Source: an uncultured Eggerthella sp.
GTDB lineage: Bacteria > Actinomycetota > Coriobacteriia > Coriobacteriales > Eggerthellaceae
NCBI GenBank assembly: GCA_900544455.1
Contig: UQVJ01000001.1
Span: 1-63,690, forward strand
Direction: 5' to 3'
Length of the DNA: 63,690 bases
Shown: piece by piece, positions 48,752-59,200 of the stretch
Numbering within the stretch: position 1 is the stretch's first letter
Layout: each line of letters opens with the position of its first letter
Notes under the pieces: model-generated
What the model was told of the DNA's origin: nothing
Seen by the model: the letters and a program-made list of their open reading frames with translations, nothing else
Database searches by the model: none
Translations under genes and position numbers: made by a program

Positions 48752-50170
48752 TTAGTGTTGGTTCTCTTCCAGGAATTGCTCCATGCCGGGAAATGCCTTG
48801 ATGGAACGATCGAATACGCCCATCAAGTAGGCAAGCGTTAGCCCGTAGTTGGAAACCGGCACGCCCGCGTGTACGCATGCTTGAATGCGGGAGAGCACGG
48901 CGCGACGGTTGAAGGTACAGCCTCCGCAGTGAATTACCAGGTCGTAGCTTGAAAGATCTTCTGGAAAATCTACGCCTCGCACGTTTTCGATAGTAAGTCC
49001 TTGCCCGATGCGGGCGCGAAGCAGACGGGGGATCTTCACCGTGCCGATATCCTCTTCGATGGGGTGATGGGTACAGGCTTCCGCGATAAGCACGCGGGAG
49101 TTTTCCGTGAGTTCACCAATGGCGAGCGTTCCTAGGGCTTGGGTGGGTAAGTCTCCCTTGAAGCGGGCAAATGCAACGGAAAAGCCGGTGAGGGGGACGT
49201 TTTCCGGCACGCCCGCAGCCACTTTGTCGAACGCCTGGGAATCGGTAACTACCAATGCGGGTGGCTCTTTCAGCGCTGCCAATGCGCGCGGCAGCTCCTT
49301 ATCGGTGACGCAAAGCGAAAGGCAACGGGAATCCAGCAAATCGCGAATAGCCTGAACTTGCGGCAGGATAAGGCGCCCTTTCGGCGCTTCTTTGTCGATG
49401 GGGATAACCAAGATAACCACCGAACCCGGCTCAACGATATCGCCGATGATTTTCGGATCGTTCACGAATTCCTCGGGCGCGTTGTCGAGCAGGGCTTGGC
49501 GCAGCTCAAGCACCCCTTCTTGCTTTGCCGCGCACATGCAAACCAGGGGTTTCTGCTGAAGGCTATGGGGAAGGGCGCTGCGGCATGCTGCGGTAAGCGC
49601 TTCTTGTTGGGAGTCGATGACGGTTCCCCGTGGTGTGCGGATTTCGGCTGGGTCCGGTGGGTCGGACTCGGGGCCCCGAGCGTTAGTGGGAAGCAGGTCC
49701 GTTTTGTTGCACACTATGATGAAGGGGACGCTTCGGCTGGAAAGCTGAGCGGCTATCTCTTCTTCGTAGGGGCCCCAGATGCCTGCCTCGGTTACGATAA
49801 CGCCCATATCGCAACGGTCGAATACCTTTTTGGTGCGTTGGGTGCGCAGTTCGCCCACGGTTTCCTGGTCGTCGTCGATGCCTGCAGTGTCGACAAACAG
49901 CACGGGGCCCAAAGGCAGAAGTTCCATGGGCTTGTCTACGGGGTCGGCGGTGGTGCCTGCGACGGCGGAAACGATGCTTGTTTCCTGGTTTGTGATGGCA
50001 TTCAGCACGCTCGATTTGCCTACATTGCGTCGCCCGAACAGGCCGATTGCCATGCGCATGCCCTTGGGGGTACGCATGAGCGCAGGGCCACTTTCGGCGA
50101 GAAGGGGCGTGCCTGTAGAAGATGTTTGTGGCGTTTGCCCCCGTGGGTGGCTGTTTTGCGCGATGCCCAT
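48752..50170 (-). CDS. hydF: [FeFe]-hydrogenase H-cluster maturation GTPase HydF
   Basis: Scaffold GTPase on which the 2Fe subcluster is assembled and delivered to HydA. 472 residues, longer than the common ~410 because of a ~30-residue N-terminal extension and an insert after the G4 motif (PTNARGPESDPPDPAEIR). GTPase motifs: GRRNVGKSS (G1), SAVAGTTADP (G2), DTAGIDD (G3), CNKTDLL (G4). The C-terminal Fe-S site is CTHHP ... HCGGC, the CxH...HCxxC pattern. ATG at 50168-50170 behind GGAAAGGG; ATG codons further in (e.g. MRMAIGLFG) are possible starts. Divergent from hydG, with its own terminator. Confidence 0.95.
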   Translation of the reverse strand: MGIAQNSHPRGQTPQTSSTGTPLLAESGPALMRTPKGMRMAIGLFGRRNVGKSSVLNAITNQETSIVSAVAGTTADPVDKPMELLPLGPVLFVDTAGIDDDQETVGELRTQRTKKVFDRCDMGVIVTEAGIWGPYEEEIAAQLSSRSVPFIIVCNKTDLLPTNARGPESDPPDPAEIRTPRGTVIDSQQEALTAACRSALPHSLQQKPLVCMCAAKQEGVLELRQALLDNAPEEFVNDPKIIGDIVEPGSVVILVIPIDKEAPKGRLILPQVQAIRDLLDSRCLSLCVTDKELPRALAALKEPPALVVTDSQAFDKVAAGVPENVPLTGFSVAFARFKGDLPTQALGTLAIGELTENSRVLIAEACTHHPIEEDIGTVKIPRLLRARIGQGLTIENVRGVDFPEDLSSYDLVIHCGGCTFNRRAVLSRIQACVHAGVPVSNYGLTLAYLMGVFDRSIKAFPGMEQFLEENQH

Positions 50171-50402
50171 ACGAACCCTTTCCCGTGCGTCTTTCTAGGA
50201 ATGATCCCATTGTATTGTTTCGTTTCTTTAACAGATTATGGTGCCGTTTGTAGATGAGCGTGGTTTCTGGTGAGCGGGCTGTATCAATTAGCAGTAGATT
50301 AGACACAGTTGCGCATACGTGCGATAACCATATCTTCGGCAAAGGTGATGCCCGTTTGCTTTTGCCGTTTGTTTCTATAAAGGCAAAGCGAAAGAAGAAC
50401 TT
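50171..50402. promoter_or_regulatory. Divergent promoter region hydF-hydG
   Basis: 232 bases serving two maturation genes. A TATAAA about 25 bases before the hydG ribosome site could be its -10, with a short-spaced TTGCTT. No clear operator was identified. Confidence 0.3.
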
Positions 50403-51857
50403 ATGACGGAATTCCGCTACGATCCGAAATCGCTTCGCGCCGACGAGTTCATCAACGACGCGGAGATCCTCGATTCCATTGCCTACGCTGATGCGCATAA
50501 AGATGATATCGAGTTGTGCCGCCGCATTTTGGGCAAGGCACGTGCCAACCTGCATCCTTCCGCAGATCATGGTGCGGTTATAACCCATCGCGAGGCAAGC
50601 GTTCTTTTGGCGTGCGAAGATCCGCAGATCAATAAGGAAATCAAAGAACTGGCGCACCAGATTAAGCTTGCCTATTACGGTAATCGCATTGTTCTTTTTG
50701 CGCCGCTGTATCTTTCTAACTACTGCGTGAACGGCTGCCTGTATTGCCCGTACCACGCAAAGAATCGCACCATTCCCCGCAGGAAGCTCACTCAGGAAGA
50801 GATCCGCGATGAGGTTGTTGCCCTACAGGATATGGGTCACAAGCGCTTGGCCATCGAGGCGGGGGAAGATCCGAAACACAACCCCATCGAATACATCCTG
50901 GAAAGCATGGAAACCATCTATTCCATCAGGCATCGAAATGGCGCTATCAGGCGCGTTAACGTGAATATTGCCGCAACTACGGTCGAAGAGTACCGCATGC
51001 TTAAAGAAGCGGAAATCGGTACGTACATCCTGTTCCAGGAAACATACAACAAGAAGGGTTACCAGGAGCTGCATCCTACGGGCCCTAAAAGCAATTACGA
51101 CTGGCATACCGAAGCGATGGACCGCGCCATGGAAGGCGGCATCGACGACGTGGGCCTGGGCGTTTTGTTCGGGTTGCAGGGGTATCGCTACGAGTTTGCC
51201 GGCTTGATCATGCATGCTGAGCACTTGGAAGCAGTGCATGGCGTGGGCCCTCACACCATCAGTGTCCCGCGCGTTAAGCCTGCGATGGATATCGACCCTG
51301 AGGTGTTCGACAACGGCATTCCTGACGAAATGTTCGAGAAGATCATTGCCCTTATTCGCATCACCGTGCCCTATACCGGCATGATTATCTCTACTCGCGA
51401 AGGTCAGCAGGTGCGTGAGCACGCGTTACAGTATGGCGTAAGCCAGATTTCCGGTGGGTCCCGCACCAGTGTTGGCGGCTACAACGAGCCGGAGCGCCCG
51501 CATGATACCGAGCAGTTTGACGTATCGGATCAGCGCACGCTCGATGAGGTTATCAGCTGGTTGATGGACAATAACCACATACCTAGCTTCTGCACGGCTT
51601 GCTATCGCGCCGGCCGCACGGGCGATAGGTTTATGAGCTTCTGCAAGAACGGTGAGATCCTTAACTACTGCCATCCGAATGCCCTGATGACGCTTACGGA
51701 GTACTTGGCCGATTACGCCACTCCCGAAACCAAGGAAAAGGGCCTTGCCATGGTTAAGCGTGAACTGTTGAACATTCCCAACGAAAAGACGCGTCTCGTT
51801 GCCGAGCGGCATGTTGGCGAAATTCTTGCAGGAACGGGAAACGATTTCAGATTCTAA
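50403..51857 (+). CDS. hydG: [FeFe]-hydrogenase radical SAM maturase HydG
   Basis: Radical SAM tyrosine lyase that makes the CO and CN ligands of the H-cluster. 484 residues, typical. The SAM cluster is YCVNGCLYCPYH (Cx3Cx2C). The auxiliary cluster lies at the C-terminus with the diagnostic Cx2C-x22-C spacing: CTAC of SFCTACYRAGRTGDRFM and the Cys of ILNYCHPNA. It is thereby distinguished from ThiH, which lacks this second cluster. The ATG follows AAAGAAGAA. Divergent from hydF; a terminator follows. The third maturase, HydE, is not in the window. Confidence 0.96.
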   Translation: MTEFRYDPKSLRADEFINDAEILDSIAYADAHKDDIELCRRILGKARANLHPSADHGAVITHREASVLLACEDPQINKEIKELAHQIKLAYYGNRIVLFAPLYLSNYCVNGCLYCPYHAKNRTIPRRKLTQEEIRDEVVALQDMGHKRLAIEAGEDPKHNPIEYILESMETIYSIRHRNGAIRRVNVNIAATTVEEYRMLKEAEIGTYILFQETYNKKGYQELHPTGPKSNYDWHTEAMDRAMEGGIDDVGLGVLFGLQGYRYEFAGLIMHAEHLEAVHGVGPHTISVPRVKPAMDIDPEVFDNGIPDEMFEKIIALIRITVPYTGMIISTREGQQVREHALQYGVSQISGGSRTSVGGYNEPERPHDTEQFDVSDQRTLDEVISWLMDNNHIPSFCTACYRAGRTGDRFMSFCKNGEILNYCHPNALMTLTEYLADYATPETKEKGLAMVKRELLNIPNEKTRLVAERHVGEILAGTGNDFRF

Positions 51858-51874
51858 AGAGCGATAAGATTAGT

Positions 51875-51905
51875 TGCGGGCCGGCACCTGCCAGCCCGCA
51901 TTTTC
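51875..51905 (+). terminator. Intrinsic terminator of hydG
   Basis: TGCGGGC-C-GGCA pairs with TGCC-A-GCCCGCA (51875-51900), followed by TTTTCATTT. Confidence 0.75.
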
Positions 51906-51928
51906 ATTTCATAAGGAAGAGGTGCCCC

Positions 51929-53332
51929 ATGCAGGTAGCCGAGGAAGATATTGAGGCATTTGTTGCGGAGCAGTGGCCGGCATTTTTAGCCGATGCTGAA
52001 CGATTGATTTCCATTGACAGCTCGCTTGATGCTGAACATGCAGCACCTGGTGCTCCTTTCGGTCCGGGGCCCCGTGCGGCGCTTGACGAAGCACTTGCCA
52101 TTGCGCAGCGTATGGGGCTGGAGCCCCATGACGGAGATGGGTATGCCGGTTTTGCTGATTTGCCAGGCGAAAGCGGGCAGCAGATTGGCGTTATCGGCCA
52201 TGTTGATGTGGTTCCTGCTGGGGAGGGTTGGGATTTCGATCCGTTTAGCCTCACATGCAAGGAAGGCATGCTTGTAGGGCGTGGAGCTTCCGACGATAAG
52301 GCACCCCTGCTCACGGCGTTGTATGGCTTGAAATTCTGGCTTGATCGCGGTGCGAACCTGCGCCATGCGGTGCGTTTCATTTTCGGCTGCAATGAGGAGT
52401 CGGGGATGGGCGATGTCCCTTACTACTTGGAGCAGAATGATGCCCCCGATTTCCTGTTCACCCCCGATGCTGAATTTCCCTTGTGCTATGGCGAGAAAGG
52501 GCAATTTGGAGCAACGATAACCTCTGGGATCATTGAGGGCACCATTGTCTCCTTTACGGCTGGAACGGCTCCCAATGCGGTGCCTGGTATAGCACGTGCT
52601 GTGGTTTGCGCTGATGTAGGGAGTCTGCCAAAGGCAGATCGCATAGAAGTTTCCCCTTGCAAAGAGGGGGCCCTTGTTACTGCAATGGGTATTGCGGGGC
52701 ATGCCTCGCTCCCTGAAGGCACGTTGAATGCTATTGGTGTCCTGTGTCGCTATCTTCTTTCTGCTGGCGTGTGTTCCAGCGAAGAAAATGCATGGTTGCA
52801 ATTTGCTGCCAGCATGGCTGAATGTACCGATGGGACAATTGCCGATGTTGCCTGTTCAGATGCTGATTTTGGTAATTTGACCAGCGTTGTTGGCATGATG
52901 AACAAGGTCAACGGCGCTTTTGTCATGACTGAGGACATTCGCTTCCCCGCGGCAATTACCGGCAGCGAGCTCAGCGCTGCATTTGAGGCATTGTCGCATG
53001 TCCAAGGCGCTTCGATTGCCGTTACCGCATGCAAGGATCCTTTTGTGGTGGACCCCGATACGGCCCCCGTTCGTGCGCTCATGGATGCGTATTGCTCCAC
53101 CACAGGCAAAAAGGTGCGTCCTTTCACCATGGGAGGCGGCACCTATGCTCGCGAGTTCCCCAATGCCGTAAGCTTTGGCCCCGCAGAAGAGGGGGCGTAT
53201 CCCGTACCGAGTTGGGTAGGGGGCATGCATGCTGCCAACGAGGGCATTGCCGAAGAAGAGCTGAAGCGCGCTTTGCGCATCTATATCAGGGCGTTTGGCA
53301 ACCTTGCGGAAGTGGAAGACCTGCACAAATAA
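51929..53332 (+). CDS. M20 family dipeptidase (PepV/Sapep-like)
   Basis: Cytosolic zinc dipeptidase of 467 residues. Metal ligands: His in IGVIGHVDVVPAGEGW, bridging Asp in GRGASDDKAPLL, the general-base Glu pair in FGCNEESGMGD, Asp in FTPDAEFPLCYGEKG and His in GGMHAANEG near the end. Long insert lid domain between residues ~190 and 370, as in PepV. ATG follows ATAAGGAAGAGG. Likely hydrolyses dipeptides with an N-terminal beta-Ala or D-amino acid, or general peptides for nutrition. Monocistronic between terminators. Confidence 0.92.
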   Translation: MQVAEEDIEAFVAEQWPAFLADAERLISIDSSLDAEHAAPGAPFGPGPRAALDEALAIAQRMGLEPHDGDGYAGFADLPGESGQQIGVIGHVDVVPAGEGWDFDPFSLTCKEGMLVGRGASDDKAPLLTALYGLKFWLDRGANLRHAVRFIFGCNEESGMGDVPYYLEQNDAPDFLFTPDAEFPLCYGEKGQFGATITSGIIEGTIVSFTAGTAPNAVPGIARAVVCADVGSLPKADRIEVSPCKEGALVTAMGIAGHASLPEGTLNAIGVLCRYLLSAGVCSSEENAWLQFAASMAECTDGTIADVACSDADFGNLTSVVGMMNKVNGAFVMTEDIRFPAAITGSELSAAFEALSHVQGASIAVTACKDPFVVDPDTAPVRALMDAYCSTTGKKVRPFTMGGGTYAREFPNAVSFGPAEEGAYPVPSWVGGMHAANEGIAEEELKRALRIYIRAFGNLAEVEDLHK

Positions 53333-53439
53333 GCTTTTTGCTTATGACGGAAACGCCTAGTTGCAGGAATGGGTGGTTGCTCAAAGCGTTACCGCCGGAC
53401 AATTCGCGGCACTGTCGAAATTGCAGAATATCAGAGAAG

Positions 53440-53476
53440 AAGAAGTAGCATCTGGTCTTGATGGATGCCACTTCTT
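53440..53476 (-). terminator. Intrinsic terminator of the LOG/PHP unit
   Basis: 13-base arms (53440-53452 with 53464-53476) with one mismatch. On the minus strand the 3' arm runs into CTTCTTCTTCT, a weak T-tract. Confidence 0.6.
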
Positions 53477-53493
53477 TGCATGCTGATAGTGGG

Positions 53494-54300
53494 CTAAACG
53501 CTTTCGATGCTTATGCTGCGCCAATCCCCTTGGGCGGTTGGCGCGTCGATAGAGGTGTACCCTATGAGGCGAGCATAGCGATAGGCCTCATGGACGTTAT
53601 CGCCAATGCGGTTTGCGTGGTGGGCATCAGAGCCCACGGTCAGTGGCACGCCAGCCTGGAAAAAGCGCTTCAGCAAGGGTTCCTGCGGATAAAAATCGGC
53701 AAAGTCCTTGGTCATGCCTGCCGTGTTGATCTCAACGTGGACTTTGCCCTCGCGGGCTGCCTGCGCCATGGAATCGAATAGCGGAGCAAGGTCGAGCGAA
53801 GGCGCATAGCCGGAAAGGCCAAACAGGCGCGGCAAGTCGGGATGCGCCATGGAATCGAACAGGCCGCTTGTTGCCGCCTTGCACCATTCTTCAGCGTAGA
53901 GCCGCCAAAGCTCGTTTGCCCCCAGCTCTTCCCAGATGCGCATGTCTTCATCCCAGTCGAGCGCCTTTTCTTGAAGGTAGTGTATGGATCCAAGAAGGAA
54001 CGTTGCGTTGCCGCGTGTTTCCGCCAAATCGGTGCTGCAGCCCGGGTACCAGTCTGCTTCCAAGCCATGCACAATTTCGAGTTCGGGAAATTCGCCCCGC
54101 ACGCGCTCGATTGCGAAAGCGTACTGCTTGAGCTTGCCTTCTTCGATGGAGCAATCGATGAAGCTTGGCCTGCCCCAATGGTCGGTGCAGGCTATGGTTG
54201 TTATTCCCTTCGCTAGGGCTTCCTGCATGTTTTCCTGAAAAGTGCTCTTCCCGTCGGAAAACACGGTGTGGGTATGGCAATCAACCAGTTCGATGGGCAT
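53494..54300 (-). CDS. PHP-domain phosphoesterase (histidinol-phosphatase-like)
   Basis: 268-residue metal-dependent phosphoesterase with the PHP fold. Metal ligands: DCHTHTVFSDGKS (two His, Asp), CTDHWGRPS (Asp, His), HGLEADWYPG (Glu), LGSIHYLQ (His), MAHPDLPRLFG (His) and VGSDAHHANRIG (Asp, His). This is the HisK-type histidinol-phosphatase pattern, but no his genes are nearby, so the true substrate may differ. ATG follows GAAAGGAACG. Second gene of a two-gene unit, 19 bases after the LOG-family gene. Confidence 0.87.
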   Translation of the reverse strand: MPIELVDCHTHTVFSDGKSTFQENMQEALAKGITTIACTDHWGRPSFIDCSIEEGKLKQYAFAIERVRGEFPELEIVHGLEADWYPGCSTDLAETRGNATFLLGSIHYLQEKALDWDEDMRIWEELGANELWRLYAEEWCKAATSGLFDSMAHPDLPRLFGLSGYAPSLDLAPLFDSMAQAAREGKVHVEINTAGMTKDFADFYPQEPLLKRFFQAGVPLTVGSDAHHANRIGDNVHEAYRYARLIGYTSIDAPTAQGDWRSISIESV

Positions 54301-54319
54301 AACGTTCCTTTCGGACAGG

Positions 54320-55177
54320 TTATTTCGATGTAATGCCGCTTGTTGCTATGCGGATGGCTTCTTCATGGCTGTCGGTAACGGTGAACAAGTTGATGTCGGA
54401 TTCGCTGATCATGTTCTGATCAAGCAAAGGCCCCTTGATCCACTTGACCAGGTCTTGCCAATATTCGGTACCGAACAGCACGATAGGCATGTTCCCGATC
54501 TTATGCGTTTGCGCCAGCACCAGCACTTCGAACATCTCGTCAAGCGTGCCGTAGCCTCCAGGGAAGAAGATTGCGCCCGAAGAGTACTTCACGAACATGG
54601 TCTTGCGGACGAAGAAATAGCGGAACTCGATTCCTAGATTTACCCAATCGTTGGTGGTTTCTTCGAAGGGGAGCTCAATGGAAAGACCCACCGAAGTGCC
54701 TCCCGCAAGCGCTGCTCCGCGGTTGGCCGCCTCCATGATGCCGGGGCCGCCGCCGGTAATGACGGCGATGTCCTTATTGGCGAGCTTGCCTGCAATTTGC
54801 ATGGCGTGTTCATAGTAAGGGTCGGTTGGTTCGGTTCTGGCTGATCCGAATATGGATACCGCCGGCCCTAATTTGGCAAGAGCGTCAAAGCCGTCTACGA
54901 ACTCAGACTGGATGCGTAGTGTGCGCCAAGGGTCGGCATCGCGCCAATCAGTGCCCGGCTCTTCGCTGATCAGCTTTCCTGTGGTGCTGTGGCGAGGGAC
55001 CATCTTTCCGCGCAGGGTTACCGAGCCACGGCGGTAGGGCGTTCCGAGGGGCGAAGCGTCGCCGGTCTGTTTTCCTTCATCGGCGCTAAGCGTTGTTGAA
55101 AGATATTTTTCCAAGGCGTTTTCAACTGCTGCCTCGGTTGCTTTCTTCGCCTGCTTCTTCGTGATTTTCTTTGCCAT
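54320..55177 (-). CDS. LOG-family protein (TIGR00730-like Rossmann fold)
   Basis: 285-residue cytosolic protein. The first ~85 residues are a Lys/Ala-rich, variable extension (MAKKITKKQAKKATEAAVE). The conserved core is SIFGSARTEPTDPYYEHA, VITGGGPGIMEAANRGA and the LOG signature FFPGGYGTLDEMFEVLVLAQ. Enzymes of this group release ribose 5-phosphate from nucleoside monophosphates (cytokinin-activating LOG, PpnN-like pyrimidine/purine nucleosidases). The ATG is at 55175-55177. Likely nucleotide salvage or turnover. Confidence 0.88.
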   Translation of the reverse strand: MAKKITKKQAKKATEAAVENALEKYLSTTLSADEGKQTGDASPLGTPYRRGSVTLRGKMVPRHSTTGKLISEEPGTDWRDADPWRTLRIQSEFVDGFDALAKLGPAVSIFGSARTEPTDPYYEHAMQIAGKLANKDIAVITGGGPGIMEAANRGAALAGGTSVGLSIELPFEETTNDWVNLGIEFRYFFVRKTMFVKYSSGAIFFPGGYGTLDEMFEVLVLAQTHKIGNMPIVLFGTEYWQDLVKWIKGPLLDQNMISESDINLFTVTDSHEEAIRIATSGITSK

Positions 55178-55336
55178 TTCGGTCCCTTCCCCTCGCGTCG
55201 ATACGCTCTTTCAGCATACCCGATGAACCGCGTTAAATGCACCGAGCGGCACCATACTGCTACACTGGCATGAAAAGTCGTCGTTCCATCGGAGGGAAGG
55301 TTTGGAGCGGCGGATCGAGGGGGAAAGAAGATTACC

Positions 55337-56044
55337 ATGGGAAGCACCGCAACAGGGGAAGGCAAGGCTGCCATAACCCGCTCCATGCCTTTGCGCGTAG
55401 CCATATATTTTGGTGGCATTTTGATTTTGGGCGTTGGTGTTGTCTTGAGTGCGCGAAGTGATTTCGGCGCGCCGGCATTCCAGTCGATACCGTTGGTGTT
55501 CAGCGAAGGCACTCATCTGCTTACCTTGGGGCAATCGTGCATATGCCTATACTGCATCGATATCCTTATTCAGGTTCTGGTGTTTCGAACGCTCAATGTC
55601 AAAATCGCTCTTCAGATTCCTTTTGCCTTTGCGTTCGGTTGCCTGATCGACCTATTTGACTTCGTATTGGGGCTTGATTTCTTCTGGTTTTGCCATGACC
55701 CAAGCCTGCTAACCAGCTGCATAATGTTCACGATCGGCATCACGCTTATCGGCATAGGGGTAAGCGCCATGGTGGCTATGAATTTCGTTTTGAACCCTGC
55801 CGATGGTTGCACGCAGGCCTTTATGAAAATCACCCATCTTCCCTTCGGTAAGGCGAAGATCATCAACGACGTGTTGCGTTTCTCTATTGCATGCGTAATG
55901 GCGCTTGCGATGACGGGCCACCTGTTCGGCGTGGGCGTTGGTACGGTTATTTCAATGGTTGCCATTGGCGCCATATGCCAGGTGGTATCTGATGGCGCCC
56001 GCGGTTTTTACCGTCGTGCCTATGTGCCTGCGAGCTTTGCATAA
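55337..56044 (+). CDS. YczE/YitT-like integral membrane protein
   Basis: 235-residue protein with about five or six membrane helices, beginning PLRVAIYFGGILILGVGVVL after a short polar N-terminus. The ARSDFGAPAFQSIPLVFSEG stretch and the later FVLNPADGCTQAFMKITHLP loop (a PADG motif) are typical of the YczE/YyaS family. Start ATG at 55337 follows GGGGGAAAGAAGATTACC. Function unknown; in Bacillus YczE affects surfactin production. Divergent from the LOG-family gene. Confidence 0.8.
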   Translation: MGSTATGEGKAAITRSMPLRVAIYFGGILILGVGVVLSARSDFGAPAFQSIPLVFSEGTHLLTLGQSCICLYCIDILIQVLVFRTLNVKIALQIPFAFAFGCLIDLFDFVLGLDFFWFCHDPSLLTSCIMFTIGITLIGIGVSAMVAMNFVLNPADGCTQAFMKITHLPFGKAKIINDVLRFSIACVMALAMTGHLFGVGVGTVISMVAIGAICQVVSDGARGFYRRAYVPASFA

Positions 56045-56262
56045 TGCTTTGAACCACTTATTTCATGCGTGTTAACTCTTGAAATCTGCTTTGTTACGTA
56101 TCGAAACGAAGCCAAAAGCTGTCTGCCGAAGGCGGTACCTTGTTTGCTAGCGAATTATCCCCACCTTTCTTAAAACGGGAAAGGCAAACGGTTCGCGTAA
56201 GTCGTTGAGCGGAGAGGACAAGCACTCAGCGGCTTTTCGATTGTGAGAGTGAGAGGTTCAGA

Positions 56263-59200
56263 ATGCAAACACGGAACGTGCCTGTGCAAAACGGGCTGTA
56301 TCGTCCTGAGTTCGAGCATGATGCGTGCGGTATTGGCGCGCTGGCACACCTGAAGGGTGTGCGCTCGCATCAGATGATCGACGATGCCCTTTCGGTCCTT
56401 GTCAATCTGGAGCATCGCGGTGGTAAGGGTTTGGAGCACAATACGGGCGATGGCGCCGGTATCTTGTTCCAGGTTCCGCACCACTTCTTCCGTAAGGAAG
56501 CGCAGAAGTACGGTCACCTTCTTCCCGATGAGGGCGACTATGGCGTGGCTATGCTCTTTTTTCCCCAAGACGAGCGTGGCGTAGAGGTTTCCAAGCGCAT
56601 TTTCGAAGAAGGTTGTGCGAAGGCTGGTTTGCCCCTGCTGTTTTGGCGCGAGGTTCCCATCGATCCCCACGATTTGGGCTCCACCGCACGTGCCTGCATG
56701 CCTACTATCCTGCAGGCATTCGTAGGTCGCCCCGAAGACGTTGAGCGCGGCGAAGCGTTCGAGCGCCGCCTGTACGTATGTCGCCGTATGGTGGAAAAGG
56801 CCGCCGATGCCGAGCATGCGCTGAAGGGTCATATCTTCTATGTGTGCTCTTTCAGCGCACGTACCATCGTGTACAAGGGCATGCTTGTTGCTACCCAGAT
56901 GCGCCGTTTCTACCTGGACCTTTCCGATGCAGCGGTGAAGACCGCAATCGCATTGGTTCATTCGCGCTACTCCACGAACACCACCCCTTCGTGGGAACGT
57001 GCCCATCCGAATCGTTACATCATCCATAATGGCGAAATCAATACGTTGAAGGGCAACGTGAACTGGATTCGCGCCCGCGAACCAAACCTGTACTCGCCGG
57101 TTCTGGGCAAGGATCTGGAATCTGTTCTGCCTATCATCAACAAGGAAGGTTCCGACTCCGCCATCCTCGATAATGTGCTCGAGTTCTTGGTGATGAATGG
57201 TCGCGATATGACCCGCGTCGTTTCCATGTTGCTGCCCGAGCCGTGGGACCACAACGAAACGCTCCCCGCTCGTCGCCGTGCCTATGACGAGTACCAGTCC
57301 ATGCTCATGGAGCCGTGGGACGGCCCCGCTGCTATCGCCTACACCGATGGCTCCACGTTCGGTGCTGCGCTCGACCGCAACGGCCTGCGTCCTGCTCGTT
57401 ACTACGTTACGCGTGACGATCGCTTCCTGCTTTCATCCGAGGTTGGAACCATCGAAATCGAGCCCTCCAACATCCTTACCGCAGGTTGCCTTGGTCCTGG
57501 CGAAATGGTGGAGATCGACACTACGGCCGATCGCGTTATTTGGAATGACGAACTGCGTGCCCGCTATGCAAAGGAAAAGCCCTACAGCGATTGGGTAAAG
57601 GAAGAGAAGATCGAAGTTTCCGATCTTGACGCCCCCGTTCAAAACGATGCTGCGCGCGATGCCGAGGTTCCGATGACCGTACGCATGGCAAAGCTGGGCT
57701 ACCATTGGGATGACGTGGACGAGGTGGTTCGCGCCATGGCCGAAAAGGGCGGTGTGCCCCTGGCTTCCATGGGAATCGATGCCTCTCTCGCATGCCTTTC
57801 GAAAAAGAACCGTTCCTTCTTCGATTACTTCTACCAGCTGTTCGCCCAGGTAACCAATCCTCCTATCGACGCTTTGCGTGAGAGCCTGGTTACTTCGAGC
57901 GTGCTCTATATTGGCAACCACGGTAATCTTCTGGAGGATTCCCGCACGGCATGCCAGCTGATTCGCCTCGATGGCCCCATGCTGACGAAGGATCAGTTCG
58001 ATCGCATTTGTGCGGTAGACCGCGTTGGATTCAAGGCTCAGCGCTTCAGCGCTACGTATCGTCGCGAAGACGGTGAGAACGCCTTGGAAGAGGCACTGGA
58101 AAACTTGGCTTGCAATGTTGAAAAGGCCGTGCGCAACGGGGTAAGCATCATCGTGCTTTCCGACCGTGCTGCAGAAGGCGAAGTGCCTATTCCTTCGCTT
58201 CTGGCGGTTTCTTCTGTTCACAACCACCTTATTCGTGTGGGCGTTCGCACCTTTGCCGATTTCGTGGTCGAGACAGGCGATGCCATTTCCGCACATGACT
58301 TCGCTGCTTTGGTTGGCTATTCCGCTTCGGGCATATACCCCTATATGGCCCATGAGTGCATCGCTGATTTGGCGGCAAAGGGCGCTTTATCCGTATCTGC
58401 CGAAGAGGGCATTGCGAACTACAACAAGGCGGTAACCGCGGGAATTACCTCCATCATGTCGAAGATGGGTATTTCTACGGTTCAGAGCTACCATTCTGCC
58501 CAGATCTTCGAGGCTGTTGGTTTCAAGCAGGAGTTCGTTGATCAGTATTTTGCTGGCACCGTTTCCCGTGTGGGCGGCTTGGGTGTTGCCGATGTTCAGC
58601 GCGAAGAGAACCAGCGCTACGACGACGCCGTGGCTATCCTCAACACGCCGGCACCCGAACAGCTGCCTTCCTTGGGCCTTACCAAGTGGCGTCCGCAGGG
58701 CGGTGAAGAGCATCTTATCGATCCGCAGACCATCTACCTGCTGCAACATGCTTGCCGTGAGGGCAATTATGAGATGTTCAAGGAATACAGCGATCATCTG
58801 CATCAGGAAGGGCGTGCGATTCGCTTGCGCGATCTGCTCGACTTCGTAACTGATCGTACCCCTGTTCCGTTGGAAGAGGTTGAGCCCGCCACAAGCATCG
58901 CTAAGCGTTTCAACACGGGCGCTATGAGCTATGGTTCCATTTCCGAGGAAGCTCACAAGTGCATGGCTATTGCCATGAACCGTCTGGGCGGCCGCTCGAA
59001 TTCTGGTGAAGGCGGCGAAGACCCGAAGCGCGAGACTCCGCTGCCTAACGGCGATTCCATGAATTCTGCCATTAAGCAGATTGCTTCCGGTCGCTTCGGC
59101 GTAACGAGCCGCTATCTTTCTTCGGCTATCGAGATTCAGATCAAGATGGCTCAGGGTGCAAAGCCTGGCGAAGGCGGCCACCTGCCTGGTAAGAAGGTAT

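Noticed and set aside
50403..51857. ThiH (thiamine tyrosine lyase) for the radical SAM gene
   Set aside because: The C-terminal Cx2C-x22-C auxiliary-cluster motif and the adjacent hydF/hydA identify HydG.
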